From positions 3,658,001-3,722,000 of the forward strand of contig NC_006513.1 in NCBI RefSeq assembly GCF_000025965.1: DNA of 64,000 bases. The letters run 5' to 3'. Made by a program: the position numbers and the translations under genes. The notes under the pieces were generated by a model that was not told the origin of the DNA, searched no databases, and was given only the letters and a program-made list of their open reading frames with translations. Shown piece by piece: positions 52,415-61,569 of this stretch; positions within the stretch are counted from its first letter, which is position 1; each line of letters opens with the position of its first letter. The DNA is from Aromatoleum aromaticum EbN1 (GTDB lineage: Bacteria; Pseudomonadota; Gammaproteobacteria; Burkholderiales; Rhodocyclaceae).

Positions 52415-54589
52415 TCAGGCCGCTTGCGCCTTGTCGGCGGACATCGGCTTGATCGGAACGTAGTAGCCGTCGGCACCGATCGGCGTCAGCGGCAAGCCAG
52501 CCTTGGTACGGCGCTTGCGCTCCTGCGACAGCGGCGGACACGCCTGGCAATCCGTATAAAGCACCATGCAATCGAGACAGTGCAGGCATTCGCGGTGATC
52601 GATGCGCCCGTTCGCGTCGATCGCCTGCGCACCGCAGCCCACCGCGCAGGCCTTGCAGCTGCTGCATTCCTGCTTGCGGTCGAGGCCGAACCAGCGGAAC
52701 GTCGACGGCATCGCGAGCGATGCGCCGAGCGGGCACAGGTACTTGCAGAAAGGGCGCTCGATGAAGATCGACAGGCCGAGCAGACCTGCTGCGAAGAGCG
52801 TGTATGGCCAGCTTCTGTTGAACATTCCGACGAGGAAAGTGGTCTTGAACGGTTCGATTTCCGCGAGCTTCTCGGCCAGCCCCATCGAGAAGAAGGACAC
52901 GGCGAGCAGGCCGAAGAACACCCCGTACTTCACCCACTTCAGGCGGTCATGCCATTTCCGTGACAACTGGAACTGGAAGCGCTTGAGTCCCACCGCGCCG
53001 CCGAGCTTGTACAACAGTTCGGACAGCGAACCGAACGGACACAGCCAGCCGCAGAACAACCCGCGTCCCCAGAGGAAGACGGTCACGATGATGAAGATCC
53101 AGAACAGGAAGATGAACGGATCGGTGAGGAACAGTTCCCATGTCCATTGGAACAACAGGGCGTGGAACCAGGTAAGCACCTGCGTGATCGACGGCTGCGC
53201 GAGCAGGCCGAATCCGACAAAACCGATGCTGATGAGCCAGGCGCTGTATTTGAAGATATTGACCGGCCACTTGTTGTTGCGGCTGGCGCGGCGCGTGAGG
53301 CGGTCGCGGAACCCGTAGAGCGTACCGACGGCGATCAGCAGCGCTGCGAACAGGCCGATTTCGACGGCGCGCGTCTTCCATACGCGGACCCAGGGCGCAT
53401 CGGGCTTGATGACTTCCGGGCGGCCGCCTTCGAGGTAGGTTTCCGGCAGCCAGTATTCCGAATCGAAGTTCACGAAACTGCGTGTACCTGTTGCGCGATC
53501 GACACGGTTGCCGAGAAACACGAATTTCCACGGGTAGGCTGCGGAGAAAGCTTTCGAACGGATGATGAAAATCGACGATTCATTAAATGCCGGCGCGCCG
53601 GCCGCTGCGAGACCATAAAGATTGACTGCGTCGAGGTCGCGGAACGTGAAGGAATCCGCCCCTTGACGGACCTGGACGCGATCGTAGATGCCGCCCCGCA
53701 CGAAACCCGAGCCCTTGAAGGATTCGATGCCGCCGGTGCGGATCACGAACAGCGCGTGCTCGCCTTCTTTCAGGCGGCTCATCAGGCTGCGCCACGGGCC
53801 ATCACCGAGAACGGCCCGGCCGACATCCGGCTGGTTGAGATAGCCGAACCAGAGATCGATGAACGGCTTGCCACCGCGCGGCAGTCCGACCTGTTCCGGG
53901 GTCACGACGAGGCGCTGGACGCTGCCTTCATCCACGAGAGTAGCCCAGTCGGACTTGACTCCGGTTTCGACGAACTTGGCCGGCTCGCGCACGGTCGGCT
54001 TGAGGATGCCGACCTGACGCGCGACGTTCGTGCCGGAGGTCATCATCACCTGGTTCTGGGCGATCACGGTGACCGTCGCCCCGGAGATCGCGTCGAGGCC
54101 GATGATGTTCTCTTCCGGACGGGACTGGCCGATCTCGATGTTGTCGCCGACGAACTTGCCGAGGTATTGCTGGTTGAAGCCGATCAGCGCCGATTCCGGA
54201 ATCCCGAGCAGGAGGATCGGCTCGGAATGCTTCAGCACTTTCACGCCGGTGAAGCGCCCCGCGGTGTCCATGCCGATCAGCGTGACGACCGGTTTGCCGG
54301 AATACGCCGGCGTGTCGGTGATGTCGGTCGACAGCATGACGTAGCCGATCTTGCGCTTCTCGCCGTTTTCTTCGACGTAACCTTCGACGTACGGCGGCTG
54401 CCCCTTGCGCTCCGAGAAGGATGTCGCTCCCGGCAGGACTTCCGTACAGGCCACGTAATCGCACATCTTGGGCGAAGTAGCGAGCTCGTCGGGAAGCTTT
54501 GCCTCGTACGCGTCGGCGAGGGCTGCGAACGCGGGAAGGATCAGGGCGAGGGACAGCAGGATATTACGAAAGACAGCGGGGAATTTCAT
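52415..54589 (-). CDS. nosR: NosR: FMN-binding, polyferredoxin membrane protein for NosZ
   Basis: Membrane flavoprotein (724 aa) required for nos expression and for sustained electron flow to NosZ. After a signal sequence comes a periplasmic FMN-binding domain with LDAISGATVTVIAQN (the Thr carries the covalent FMN). Membrane helices follow with paired CGWLCPFG and CKYLCPLG motifs, and a C-terminal ferredoxin-like region with CSSCKACAVGC and CLHCLDCMVLYTDC for two Fe-S clusters. ATG 54589 is used. A candidate FNR-like site lies ~60 bp upstream and a strong hairpin separates it from nosZ. Confidence 0.95.
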   Translation of the reverse strand: MKFPAVFRNILLSLALILPAFAALADAYEAKLPDELATSPKMCDYVACTEVLPGATSFSERKGQPPYVEGYVEENGEKRKIGYVMLSTDITDTPAYSGKPVVTLIGMDTAGRFTGVKVLKHSEPILLLGIPESALIGFNQQYLGKFVGDNIEIGQSRPEENIIGLDAISGATVTVIAQNQVMMTSGTNVARQVGILKPTVREPAKFVETGVKSDWATLVDEGSVQRLVVTPEQVGLPRGGKPFIDLWFGYLNQPDVGRAVLGDGPWRSLMSRLKEGEHALFVIRTGGIESFKGSGFVRGGIYDRVQVRQGADSFTFRDLDAVNLYGLAAAGAPAFNESSIFIIRSKAFSAAYPWKFVFLGNRVDRATGTRSFVNFDSEYWLPETYLEGGRPEVIKPDAPWVRVWKTRAVEIGLFAALLIAVGTLYGFRDRLTRRASRNNKWPVNIFKYSAWLISIGFVGFGLLAQPSITQVLTWFHALLFQWTWELFLTDPFIFLFWIFIIVTVFLWGRGLFCGWLCPFGSLSELLYKLGGAVGLKRFQFQLSRKWHDRLKWVKYGVFFGLLAVSFFSMGLAEKLAEIEPFKTTFLVGMFNRSWPYTLFAAGLLGLSIFIERPFCKYLCPLGASLAMPSTFRWFGLDRKQECSSCKACAVGCGAQAIDANGRIDHRECLHCLDCMVLYTDCQACPPLSQERKRRTKAGLPLTPIGADGYYVPIKPMSADKAQAA

Positions 54590-54647
54590 GAGGCTTACCG
54601 TTTGGAGGGGTGTAGGTCGAATATAAAAAACCCTGTTTCCGTTGTAA

Positions 54648-54661
54648 TTGTTCCTGGTCAA
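54648..54661 (-). promoter_or_regulatory. Candidate imperfect FNR/DNR box upstream of nosR
   Basis: On the minus strand TTGAC-CAGG-AACAA matches eight of the ten consensus positions of TTGAT-N4-ATCAA, and lies 59 bp upstream of the nosR start. It could give nosR its own low-oxygen promoter. By-eye match only. Confidence 0.4.
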
Positions 54662-54710
54662 TTAATAAATTAACGACTGCTGAAATACCATGAAAAACAA
54701 CGTTCGTAAT

Positions 54711-54740
54711 TGGTGCCGAGTACCGTGGTGCCGAGTACCG
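54711..54740. repeat. Tandem 15-bp duplication
   Basis: Two exact back-to-back copies of TGGTGCCGAGTACCG in the nosZ-nosR intergenic region. No protein or RNA role is evident; it may be a recent slippage duplication or a pair of protein-binding sites. Confidence 0.8.
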
Positions 54741-54771
54741 GCAAGCTCACGGTCGAGCGAGATTGGGAGTA

Positions 54772-54810
54772 TCGAGCCTGCCGGAGACAGCGAGTCTCCG
54801 GCAGGCTCGA
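54772..54810. terminator. Long hairpin between nosZ and nosR
   Basis: Perfect 17-bp stem (54772-54788 with 54794-54810) and a 5-nt loop, 14 bp downstream of the nosZ stop on the minus strand. There is no T-run, so it may partly terminate or stabilise the 3' end of nosZ mRNA, raising NosZ over the accessory proteins. Confidence 0.75.
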
Positions 54811-54824
54811 CAAGCTCGTAAAGC

Positions 54825-56786
54825 TTACGCTTCGACGATCATGCGGCTGCGCATTTCCAGATGCAGCGCGTGGCAGAAGTGGGTGCAGTAGCACCAGTAC
54901 ACGCCGGGCTTGTCGGCGATGAACGTGACCGACTTCGTTTCCTGCGGGCTGACGGCGAAATTGATATCGTGCTTCGGGATGGCGAAGCCATGGGTCAAGT
55001 CCTCGACCTTGTCGTGGTTGGTCAGGATGATCGTCACTTCGTCACCCTTCTTGACCCTGAATTCGCGCAGGCTGTAAGCGGGCGCCTGGCTCGTCAGCTT
55101 GACCGTGACTTTCTTGCCTTCGCGGAACACGCCCGATTCCTTCGGATCCTTCACCGCATGCGGGAAATCCTCGAGGGTGTACACCTGACGCGTCTTGATG
55201 ATGTCGCGCCTGATGACGATCGAATCATGCGGCTCGGAGGTCACTGAGTGGTCGGCGACCAGCACCATCTTGTCTCCGCTGATGTCGATCATCTGCGCCG
55301 TTTCCGGATGCAGCGGGCCGACCGGCAGGAAGCGGTCTTTCGAGAACTTGTTGTCCGAGATGAAAAACTTGCCGTCCGCCTCTTTGGTTTCGCCCATCGA
55401 CGTGAAGCCGTGACCCGGCTGGTAGTGCACGTCGAGCCGGTCGACAACGGGAGTGGCAGTTTTGTCGCCTTGATACGACTTGATCGCCGCTTCGACGTTC
55501 CACTTGACGATCTGGCTGTCGAGGAACAGCGTCGTGTACGCATTGCCCTTGTTGTCGAAACCGGTGTGCAGCGGGCCAAGACCGATTTCCGGCTCGGCGA
55601 CGACGCATTCGCGCGCCTCCTTCACGCCACCGTCGAACCACTTCAGGACCTGCTCGTGGGAAATCACGGTCGCTGTCGGAGAAAGCTTGCCCGAGCAGGC
55701 GTAGTATTTTCCGTCCGGACTGGTATTGACACCATGCGGGTTCTTGGGAATCGGCACGTAGCAGGTCAGCGCAGTCTTCGGATCGGCGTTCGATGCCCTC
55801 AGGCCATCGACCACGGGGACTTTGGAGTCGCCGATATAAGTGACTTTCCCCGCCTTGACTGCTTCCTCGATGCGCGCGATGTTGAAAAACAGACACGCAT
55901 CCCACTCCGCAGCCATCGTTTCTTCGTAGTGGACACCCATTTCGACGTTGTACTGGTTCGTGCAGGCAAGCTTGCCGTCGTACGAACTGGCGACCAGATC
56001 GCAGTTGCCGTCGATCAGCACTTGCCAGCGTACTTCCATCGATTCCGCGTCGACGCAGGAGAACACCGAACGGTACGCGGCGACGTCGTCGAGGCCGTGC
56101 CCGTCGTTCGGCAAGGGAATCGAGAATTCCGTGCCGCAGAAGACGCGCGTGGTGTGGTTGATCGCGGGATCGACCGGATCGCGCTTGTCAGGGAACGTGC
56201 CGTGAAAACCCTGGACGTTCGGCAGTTCGGTGATCTTGTCGCACTCCATCGTGTCGAGACGCACGCGGGCGAGCCGGCCATGGATCTTGTCGTTCACCCA
56301 GAGGTACTTGCCATCATAGGTGCCATCGGTATACGACGGGTGCACGTGGTGAGTGTCACCGGTCCGATACTTCATGCTGCCGTCGGGCTTGGTGCCGATG
56401 ATCGCCTTCGATTCGTTCGTGATCCCCCAGCCGACCATGCAGTCCGTATTGAATACCGGGATGCTCTTCAGCTGGCGGCCGGACGGCAGGCCGTAGATGC
56501 GCACGTCGCCCGAGTGGCCGCCACTCGAGAACGAATAATAGGTATCGAGTTGGCCCGGCGCGACTTCATACTTGCCGACATGCTCGACAGGCACGGCTTC
56601 GGCCGGGGCCGCAGCAGCGGGCGCGGCAGGTGCGGCGGACGGCGCCTGCTCCTGTTTGCACGCCGACAGCCCGACCGATAGTCCGGCGCCGGCAAGGCCG
56701 GCAAATGCTGCGGTATTGAGGAACTTCCGACGGCTGGGGTCCGGCTGACCGTCAAGCTTTTGATCCTGGTTCTGGTCCTGGCTCAT
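54825..56786 (-). CDS. nosZ: Nitrous-oxide reductase NosZ (clade I type)
   Basis: Terminal denitrification enzyme (653 aa), reducing N2O to N2 in the periplasm. The Tat motif SRRKFL is at residues 18-23. CuZ-site histidines include DTHHVHP (144-150), and others lie in the beta-propeller; the C-terminal cupredoxin domain has the CuA motif GVYWCYCTHFCHALHLEM. Unusually, the signal region ends in GLSACKQE (Cys43), a lipobox-like site, followed by an Ala/Pro tract. ATG 56786 has GGAG at nine bases. The Tat signal together with nosR marks clade I. First gene of the nos run. Confidence 0.97.
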   Translation of the reverse strand: MSQDQNQDQKLDGQPDPSRRKFLNTAAFAGLAGAGLSVGLSACKQEQAPSAAPAAPAAAAPAEAVPVEHVGKYEVAPGQLDTYYSFSSGGHSGDVRIYGLPSGRQLKSIPVFNTDCMVGWGITNESKAIIGTKPDGSMKYRTGDTHHVHPSYTDGTYDGKYLWVNDKIHGRLARVRLDTMECDKITELPNVQGFHGTFPDKRDPVDPAINHTTRVFCGTEFSIPLPNDGHGLDDVAAYRSVFSCVDAESMEVRWQVLIDGNCDLVASSYDGKLACTNQYNVEMGVHYEETMAAEWDACLFFNIARIEEAVKAGKVTYIGDSKVPVVDGLRASNADPKTALTCYVPIPKNPHGVNTSPDGKYYACSGKLSPTATVISHEQVLKWFDGGVKEARECVVAEPEIGLGPLHTGFDNKGNAYTTLFLDSQIVKWNVEAAIKSYQGDKTATPVVDRLDVHYQPGHGFTSMGETKEADGKFFISDNKFSKDRFLPVGPLHPETAQMIDISGDKMVLVADHSVTSEPHDSIVIRRDIIKTRQVYTLEDFPHAVKDPKESGVFREGKKVTVKLTSQAPAYSLREFRVKKGDEVTIILTNHDKVEDLTHGFAIPKHDINFAVSPQETKSVTFIADKPGVYWCYCTHFCHALHLEMRSRMIVEA

Positions 56787-57036
56787 GTGGGCGACTCCGT
56801 TCTACAAGATGATCAATATTCGCTGAGGCCTGCTCTCTTGCCGGAAGAGCGGCAGGACGCACAGTAACATGCAGTTACAACAATTGTCATATTCTTCGGG
56901 GCTGCATGCTAATGGAAGCGGTCGCATTGTTCCTTGACCGAAGACAAGGACACACGACGGCGTGGAATCCGAGACCGCACGAGCGCGTACGGTGGGGATC
57001 GCAGCCTCTCAAGAGGGGCCCCCAGTTCATCAGGAT

Positions 57037-57564
57037 TCATGCTTGTGCGATGGAGACGAAGATCATCACCATGAGCGGTATCCAGAAGACCACGGCGACG
57101 CTGTATACCATGTAGGTCACGTGCAGCGCCTCGAGATCGCCGCTGATTTGCAGTTCCATGCGAATATCGCGGTAAAGGGTACGCAGCGCGACGAAGTGCG
57201 CGAGCAGATGCACCGCGACGAGTGCGGCGAGGCTTGGAATCGCAAGAACGATTGCCGATCCCCAGAGCGGGGACGCGGCGCGCGCCGCGATCAGATAAGC
57301 TTGTGCGTGCGTCGGGCGCTGTCTCCCGACAGGGGTCGTGAGACGCAACATTCCGGCGAAGAGGTGGACCGAGGCGATTTCGGCAGCAAAAACCAGCAGC
57401 GCTACCCATTCCCAGTTCCCCGACGCCGGATTCATGCGGTAGATCTCCGGATGATCGCGCATCGCGAACACGATCATGAAAGGCGGAATCAACGCAAAGG
57501 GGAGCACTACGCGGCCGAAAGTGGCGCTGCGTGAAGGGCCTGATGTTTCCAACACAGTCTCCAT
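57037..57564 (-). CDS. Membrane protein downstream of narL (Yip1-like)
   Basis: A 175-aa protein with about four membrane segments (for example VVLPFALIPPFMIVFAM, WVALLVFAAEIASVHLFAGM and VVFWIPLMVMIFVSI). Its layout suggests a Yip1/DUF-type integral membrane protein, but I am not certain of the family. ATG 57564 lies 11 bp after the narL stop, so it is probably co-transcribed with narXL. No catalytic residue is visible. Confidence 0.65.
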   Translation of the reverse strand: METVLETSGPSRSATFGRVVLPFALIPPFMIVFAMRDHPEIYRMNPASGNWEWVALLVFAAEIASVHLFAGMLRLTTPVGRQRPTHAQAYLIAARAASPLWGSAIVLAIPSLAALVAVHLLAHFVALRTLYRDIRMELQISGDLEALHVTYMVYSVAVVFWIPLMVMIFVSIAQA

Positions 57565-57574
57565 CAGCCCCGCA

Positions 57575-58255
57575 TCAGGCCTCGGAATCCTGCACGATTC
57601 CCTGTTCGACGGCAAAAACCGCAGCCTGCACGCGGCTCGTCAGGTTGAGTTTGCGCAGGACGTTCTGTACGTGAATCTTCACGGTGCTTTCAGCCAGTTC
57701 GAGCTTGCGCGCGATTTCCTTGTTGCTCTGCCCGCGCGCAAGAAAAGCAAGGATTTCGCGCTCGCGCGGAGACAGCTTGTTGAGTTCCGATGCGACCGCC
57801 GTCTGCGCCGCGGTTTTGACCGGAAGCTCGCCGCGCACGCCTTTCAGGAGTTTCCCCATCATCTGCGGCGAAATCACGGATTCGCCCTCGGCTGCCCTGT
57901 TGATTGCCGCGATCAGGGCATCGGCCTCGATGTTCTTGAGAAGATAGCCGCAGGCTCCCGCGCGCAACGTTTCGATGAGATCCTCGGCGTCTTCCGACAC
58001 CGTGAGCATCAGAACGTGGGAGTTCGGCGCCTCTTCCGCCATCATCGCGGCGGCGTCGCGCCCCGAGAGCCCGGGCATGTGCAGGTCGAGCAGCACGACA
58101 TCAGGCTTGAGCTGCCCGGCGCGCTTGACGCCCTCCATGCCGTCGCCGGCCTCGCCGACGATCTCGAACTCCGCATGGCGCTGCAGCAGCGACTTGATGC
58201 CGCTGCGGAAAAGGGCGTGGTCATCGACCAGGAGGACACGGATCGGATCAGGCAT
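57575..58255 (-). CDS. narL: Nitrate/nitrite response regulator NarL
   Basis: A 226-aa NarL/FixJ-type regulator. The receiver has acidic Asp11/Asp12 and phosphorylatable Asp57 (VVLLDLHMPGLSG), and a C-terminal LuxR-type helix-turn-helix LSPREREILAFLARGQSNKE... ending in the STVKIHVQNVLRKL recognition region. It overlaps the narX end by 8 bp. With NarX and the adjacent narGHJI it should activate nitrate reductase in response to nitrate. Confidence 0.92.
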   Translation of the reverse strand: MPDPIRVLLVDDHALFRSGIKSLLQRHAEFEIVGEAGDGMEGVKRAGQLKPDVVLLDLHMPGLSGRDAAAMMAEEAPNSHVLMLTVSEDAEDLIETLRAGACGYLLKNIEADALIAAINRAAEGESVISPQMMGKLLKGVRGELPVKTAAQTAVASELNKLSPREREILAFLARGQSNKEIARKLELAESTVKIHVQNVLRKLNLTSRVQAAVFAVEQGIVQDSEA

Positions 58256-60203
58256 CGATGAGGTTTTCCTTCTTGACGCGGGAAAGTTCGACACGGATTT
58301 CGGTACCCTTGCCACGTGCGGAACGTATCGAGAATCGTCCGCCGATGCGCAGCGTCCGCTCTCTCATGATCTCGAGTCCGATGTGGGCCTCCTGCGCTGC
58401 GGTACTGCGGTCGGCTTCATCGAAACCGACGCCGTCGTCGCGAACGACCACCGAAAGTCCGTCGATGCCGCGGCGGATCACCACTTTCACAGACCGCGCA
58501 TTCGCGTGTTTGCGCACGTTCGACAGCGCCTCCTGGACGACATAGAGAACCTGCGTCTCGGCTTCCGCGTCGAGCGGGGCTGCATCGCCCAGCACGTCGA
58601 GGTCGGTGGCGATGCCGGTTTGTTCGGCCAGGCGACGCAGGGTCGCGGTGATCGCCAGGGCCAAGTCCTGTTTTTCGACGCGCGTGCGGAAATGCACCAG
58701 CAGTTCGCGCACGTCGTCATAGCTCTCCTGCACGCCCTGACGCAGCATCGCCAGCGTGTCGCGCGCTTCGCCCGCCTCATTGCGGTCGAGCGCGCTCTCG
58801 AGCATCTGCACCTGCAGGTTCATGAAGGCGAGACCCTGCGCGATCGAATCGTGCAGTTCGCGTGCGAGCAGGTTGCGTTCCTCCGATACGGCGTGTTCGC
58901 GCCCGCTCGCCTGCAGCCGCTGGTTCTCGATCGCGATGCCCAGCTGCTGGCCGAGCGTTTCGAGCAACAGGCGGTCGGAGTCGGAAAGGGGCCGAGCGCC
59001 GACGAAATACAGGTTGTAGATGCCGAGCGTCTGTTTGTTCGCGGTAATCGCCGTGGCCGTGATGACCTGGAAGCCTGCTCGCCGGCATACCGACAGCGTC
59101 AGAGCCGGATCGGGAGCGCTCAATTCCGACACCAGCGATGTCCCGCGCCGCACCGCCTCGCCGCACAGGCATTCGCCGCATTGGAGCACCGCCTCGCGAT
59201 CGATGAACTCCCGGTCGAGTCCGTTGTGCACGGTCAGGCAGAGATTCTCGGATCCGCTGTCGAGCAATCGCGCGGAGCTGGCCCCGGCACCGAAGGTCGC
59301 CTGGACGCGCTGCAGAAAACCTCTGCAAAGGCTGTCCACGTCACTGGGCTCACGCAGGAAAGCGCCGATATCGTAGAGGATTTCGAGTTCGCGGTTTTTT
59401 CCCTCGAGACTGCGCGTCTTTGCCGCGACCCGCTCCTCGAGCGTGGCGTACAGGCCTTGCAGGTGGACCGCCATGCGGTTGAAGCCTTCCGACAATTCGC
59501 CGAATTCGTCGCTCGCGAGCACCGGGACGCGCGCATTGAAATCCTCCTGTTCCATCCGCTTCATGCCGTCCTGCAGTTCGCACACCGGCTGGATCACGAG
59601 GACGAAGAAGAAACGGATCAGGACCAGTGTGCCGATGATCGCCAGCGCGATCAGGGACACTTGCGAGGCGCGCAGAATATCGGTGTTGCGGGCGTAGCTG
59701 CGCTCCATCTTGAGCACGACTTCGTTGATCCCGGAGACGAAGCTTTTGACGGTGCGATCGAATTCGGCCAGGCCGGGGCGACGGCGCTCGGGGTCGGATG
59801 TGGCGATCAGGTCGGCGAGCACGGGACGGATGCGCAGGGACCAGAACTCGGCCATCTCGTCGAGATCCGCGGGAATGCCATTGTCGCGCGGGATGAACAG
59901 TGGCCGGCGCGGGTCACCGCGACGAAGTTCGCCGAACACACGTTCGAAGTCGTCGAATTCCGACTTCAGGGAAGCGGTAAACGCCATCGGATCATTCGAC
60001 GTCGCAGCCGGGCCACGTGCCAACAGGTGGTCGATGCGGTAGGCGCGCATCCGCAAACTGCCGGCATCGTTGATCGCGGCAGCCGCTCCTTCGAGCTGCC
60101 AGGAGATGAACAACGTCAGGCCGATCGCGGTGAGGGCGACAAGGAAAAACACCAGCAGAATGCCGGTGATTTTGGTGGCCAGACTGTTGCGCAGACGCAG
60201 CAT
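58248..60203 (-). CDS. narX: Nitrate/nitrite sensor histidine kinase NarX
   Basis: Membrane sensor kinase (651 aa). TM1 (~residues 12-34) is followed by the periplasmic nitrate-binding P-box NDAGSLRMRAYRIDHLL (45-61), the hallmark of NarX/NarQ. TM2 lies at ~183-206, then HAMP, and a GAF-like segment with a Cys cluster (CGECLCGEAV, 342-351). The HisKA_3 box has ARELHDSIAQGLAF with His451, and the ATPase domain has EALSNVRKHANA and RDDGVGF. It lies ~104 bp downstream of narI, after a hairpin. Confidence 0.94.
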   Translation of the reverse strand: MLRLRNSLATKITGILLVFFLVALTAIGLTLFISWQLEGAAAAINDAGSLRMRAYRIDHLLARGPAATSNDPMAFTASLKSEFDDFERVFGELRRGDPRRPLFIPRDNGIPADLDEMAEFWSLRIRPVLADLIATSDPERRRPGLAEFDRTVKSFVSGINEVVLKMERSYARNTDILRASQVSLIALAIIGTLVLIRFFFVLVIQPVCELQDGMKRMEQEDFNARVPVLASDEFGELSEGFNRMAVHLQGLYATLEERVAAKTRSLEGKNRELEILYDIGAFLREPSDVDSLCRGFLQRVQATFGAGASSARLLDSGSENLCLTVHNGLDREFIDREAVLQCGECLCGEAVRRGTSLVSELSAPDPALTLSVCRRAGFQVITATAITANKQTLGIYNLYFVGARPLSDSDRLLLETLGQQLGIAIENQRLQASGREHAVSEERNLLARELHDSIAQGLAFMNLQVQMLESALDRNEAGEARDTLAMLRQGVQESYDDVRELLVHFRTRVEKQDLALAITATLRRLAEQTGIATDLDVLGDAAPLDAEAETQVLYVVQEALSNVRKHANARSVKVVIRRGIDGLSVVVRDDGVGFDEADRSTAAQEAHIGLEIMRERTLRIGGRFSIRSARGKGTEIRVELSRVKKENLIDA

Positions 60204-60263
60204 GAACGCTCATTGCGAAAGAAGGCCTGCAGACTACGACGCAAGTCCTCCTCGAGCAAGAGC

Positions 60264-60286
60264 GGGCAGCACAAAATGTGCTGCCC
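60264..60286. terminator. Hairpin between narI and narX
   Basis: Perfect 10-bp stem GGGCAGCACA / TGTGCTGCCC with an AAA loop, 22 bp beyond the narI stop. No U-run on the minus strand, so it is probably a partial terminator or processing point separating narGHJI from narXL transcripts. Confidence 0.65.
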
Positions 60287-60307
60287 GATACTACTTTCGA
60301 CTCAGGT

Positions 60308-61006
60308 TCAGGCTGCCTTGACCTGGCGCTTGGTCCGCACGATCTGGTAGGCACGACCCAGATAGCTGATCGGCGCAGTCCAGACATGGACGAGACGCGA
60401 GAACGGGAACAGCAGGAAGACCGTCATGCCGAAGAACATGTGCAGGCGGAACACCGGCTCGACCGCATCGAGCAGCGCCGGCTGCGGATTGAGCGTCAGC
60501 ACGCTCTGCACCCAGCCCGACAGTGCGAGCATCACGCCCGGATCGCCATGGTTCGCATGACCGATCGAGATCGGCAGCGTCGACAGGCCCAGCAGCAGCG
60601 TGATCATCAGCCAGGAGATGATGAAGACGTCCATCGTGCGGCTCGCGGCGCGCACGCGCGCGTTGAACATGCGGCGCAGCCACAGGATGGTGCCGCCGAT
60701 CAGGCACATCGTGCCGAACACGCTGCCCGCGACGATCGCGAGCCACTGGTGGTCGAGGTCCGACACGCCGAGCGCGATCCAGAGCGCGTGGGGCAGCACC
60801 AGCCCGGCGAAATGGCCGGCGAAGATCGCCAGGATGCCGATGTGGAACAGGTTGCTCGCGACCCACATGTAACGCTTCGACAGCAGCAGCGACGAGTCGG
60901 TCTTCCACGTGTACTGCTCGTTGTCGTAGCGGATCCAGCTGCCGACGATGAACACCGTCAGTGCGATGTAGGGGTATACCCCGAAAAAGAAGTTTTGCAG
61001 GTTCAT
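60308..61006 (-). CDS. narI: Respiratory nitrate reductase gamma subunit NarI
   Basis: Diheme b-type cytochrome (232 aa, five membrane segments) that oxidises quinol and passes electrons to NarH. FGVYPYIALTVFIVGSWIRY opens the protein, with heme-ligand His residues in NLFHIGILAIFAGHFAGL and in the C-terminal LHMFFGMTVFLLFPFSRLVH. GAGGAGA precedes the ATG. It lies 9 bp after the narJ stop. Confidence 0.95.
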   Translation of the reverse strand: MNLQNFFFGVYPYIALTVFIVGSWIRYDNEQYTWKTDSSLLLSKRYMWVASNLFHIGILAIFAGHFAGLVLPHALWIALGVSDLDHQWLAIVAGSVFGTMCLIGGTILWLRRMFNARVRAASRTMDVFIISWLMITLLLGLSTLPISIGHANHGDPGVMLALSGWVQSVLTLNPQPALLDAVEPVFRLHMFFGMTVFLLFPFSRLVHVWTAPISYLGRAYQIVRTKRQVKAA

Positions 61007-61015
61007 GATGTCTCC

Positions 61016-61561
61016 TCAGGCAGCCAGGCGAGCGAGGCTGCCCTGTTTCTCGATGATCCGGACCAGCTTCGCGTGACCGCTGCCGGATTTTTCCAGGTTG
61101 TCGGCGAGCACTTTCAGCACCTTCGCGACGTCGGCGAGGAACACCCGCGCCTCGTCGAGTTCGATCGTCGACACGAACTCGAGCATGACGGGCAGGTAGT
61201 CCGGCAGTTCCTTCTCGTCGACCTTCAGCCCGTAGCTGCGGTAGAACTCGCCGAGATCGATCAGCGCCGGTCCGCGCGTCTTCTCCTCGCCGAACAGGTG
61301 GTGAGTCAGGTGCAGGCTATGCTCGGCGGTGAGGTCGAAGCACTGGACGTAGTTGCCCTGCAGTTCGAGCGACTCGGTGGCAAGCATCGCGGTGATGAAC
61401 TCGGCGACCTGGCCCGCCTCGTCGGCGCTGAGGACATTCTCTTCATCGAGGCCGACGACGAAGGCGCGCGCGTCATTGCCGGTCATTTCGCGCAGTGCCG
61501 CGAGAAACTCGTCGTTCGGGTAGTCGAGAAGGGCGGAAAGCAATCGGAAAATTTTCATCAT
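61016..61561 (-). CDS. narJ: Nitrate reductase assembly chaperone NarJ
   Basis: Cytoplasmic system-specific chaperone (181 aa) that holds apo-NarGH for molybdenum-cofactor insertion; not part of the final enzyme. The family's helical fold is seen in FRLLSALLDYPNDEFLAAL and CFDLTAEHSLHLTHHLFGEE. Two adjacent ATGs (61561 and 61558) are possible; the second has better spacing from GGAG. It is followed at 9 bp by narI and preceded at 8 bp by narH. Confidence 0.94.
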   Translation of the reverse strand: MMKIFRLLSALLDYPNDEFLAALREMTGNDARAFVVGLDEENVLSADEAGQVAEFITAMLATESLELQGNYVQCFDLTAEHSLHLTHHLFGEEKTRGPALIDLGEFYRSYGLKVDEKELPDYLPVMLEFVSTIELDEARVFLADVAKVLKVLADNLEKSGSGHAKLVRIIEKQGSLARLAA

Positions 61562-61569
61562 CGTCTCCT

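Noticed and set aside
57975-60350. 791-codon plus-strand frame opposite narX
   Set aside because: The longest shadow frame in the window; composition is antisense-like and narX on the other strand has P-box, HAMP, H-box and ATPase motifs.
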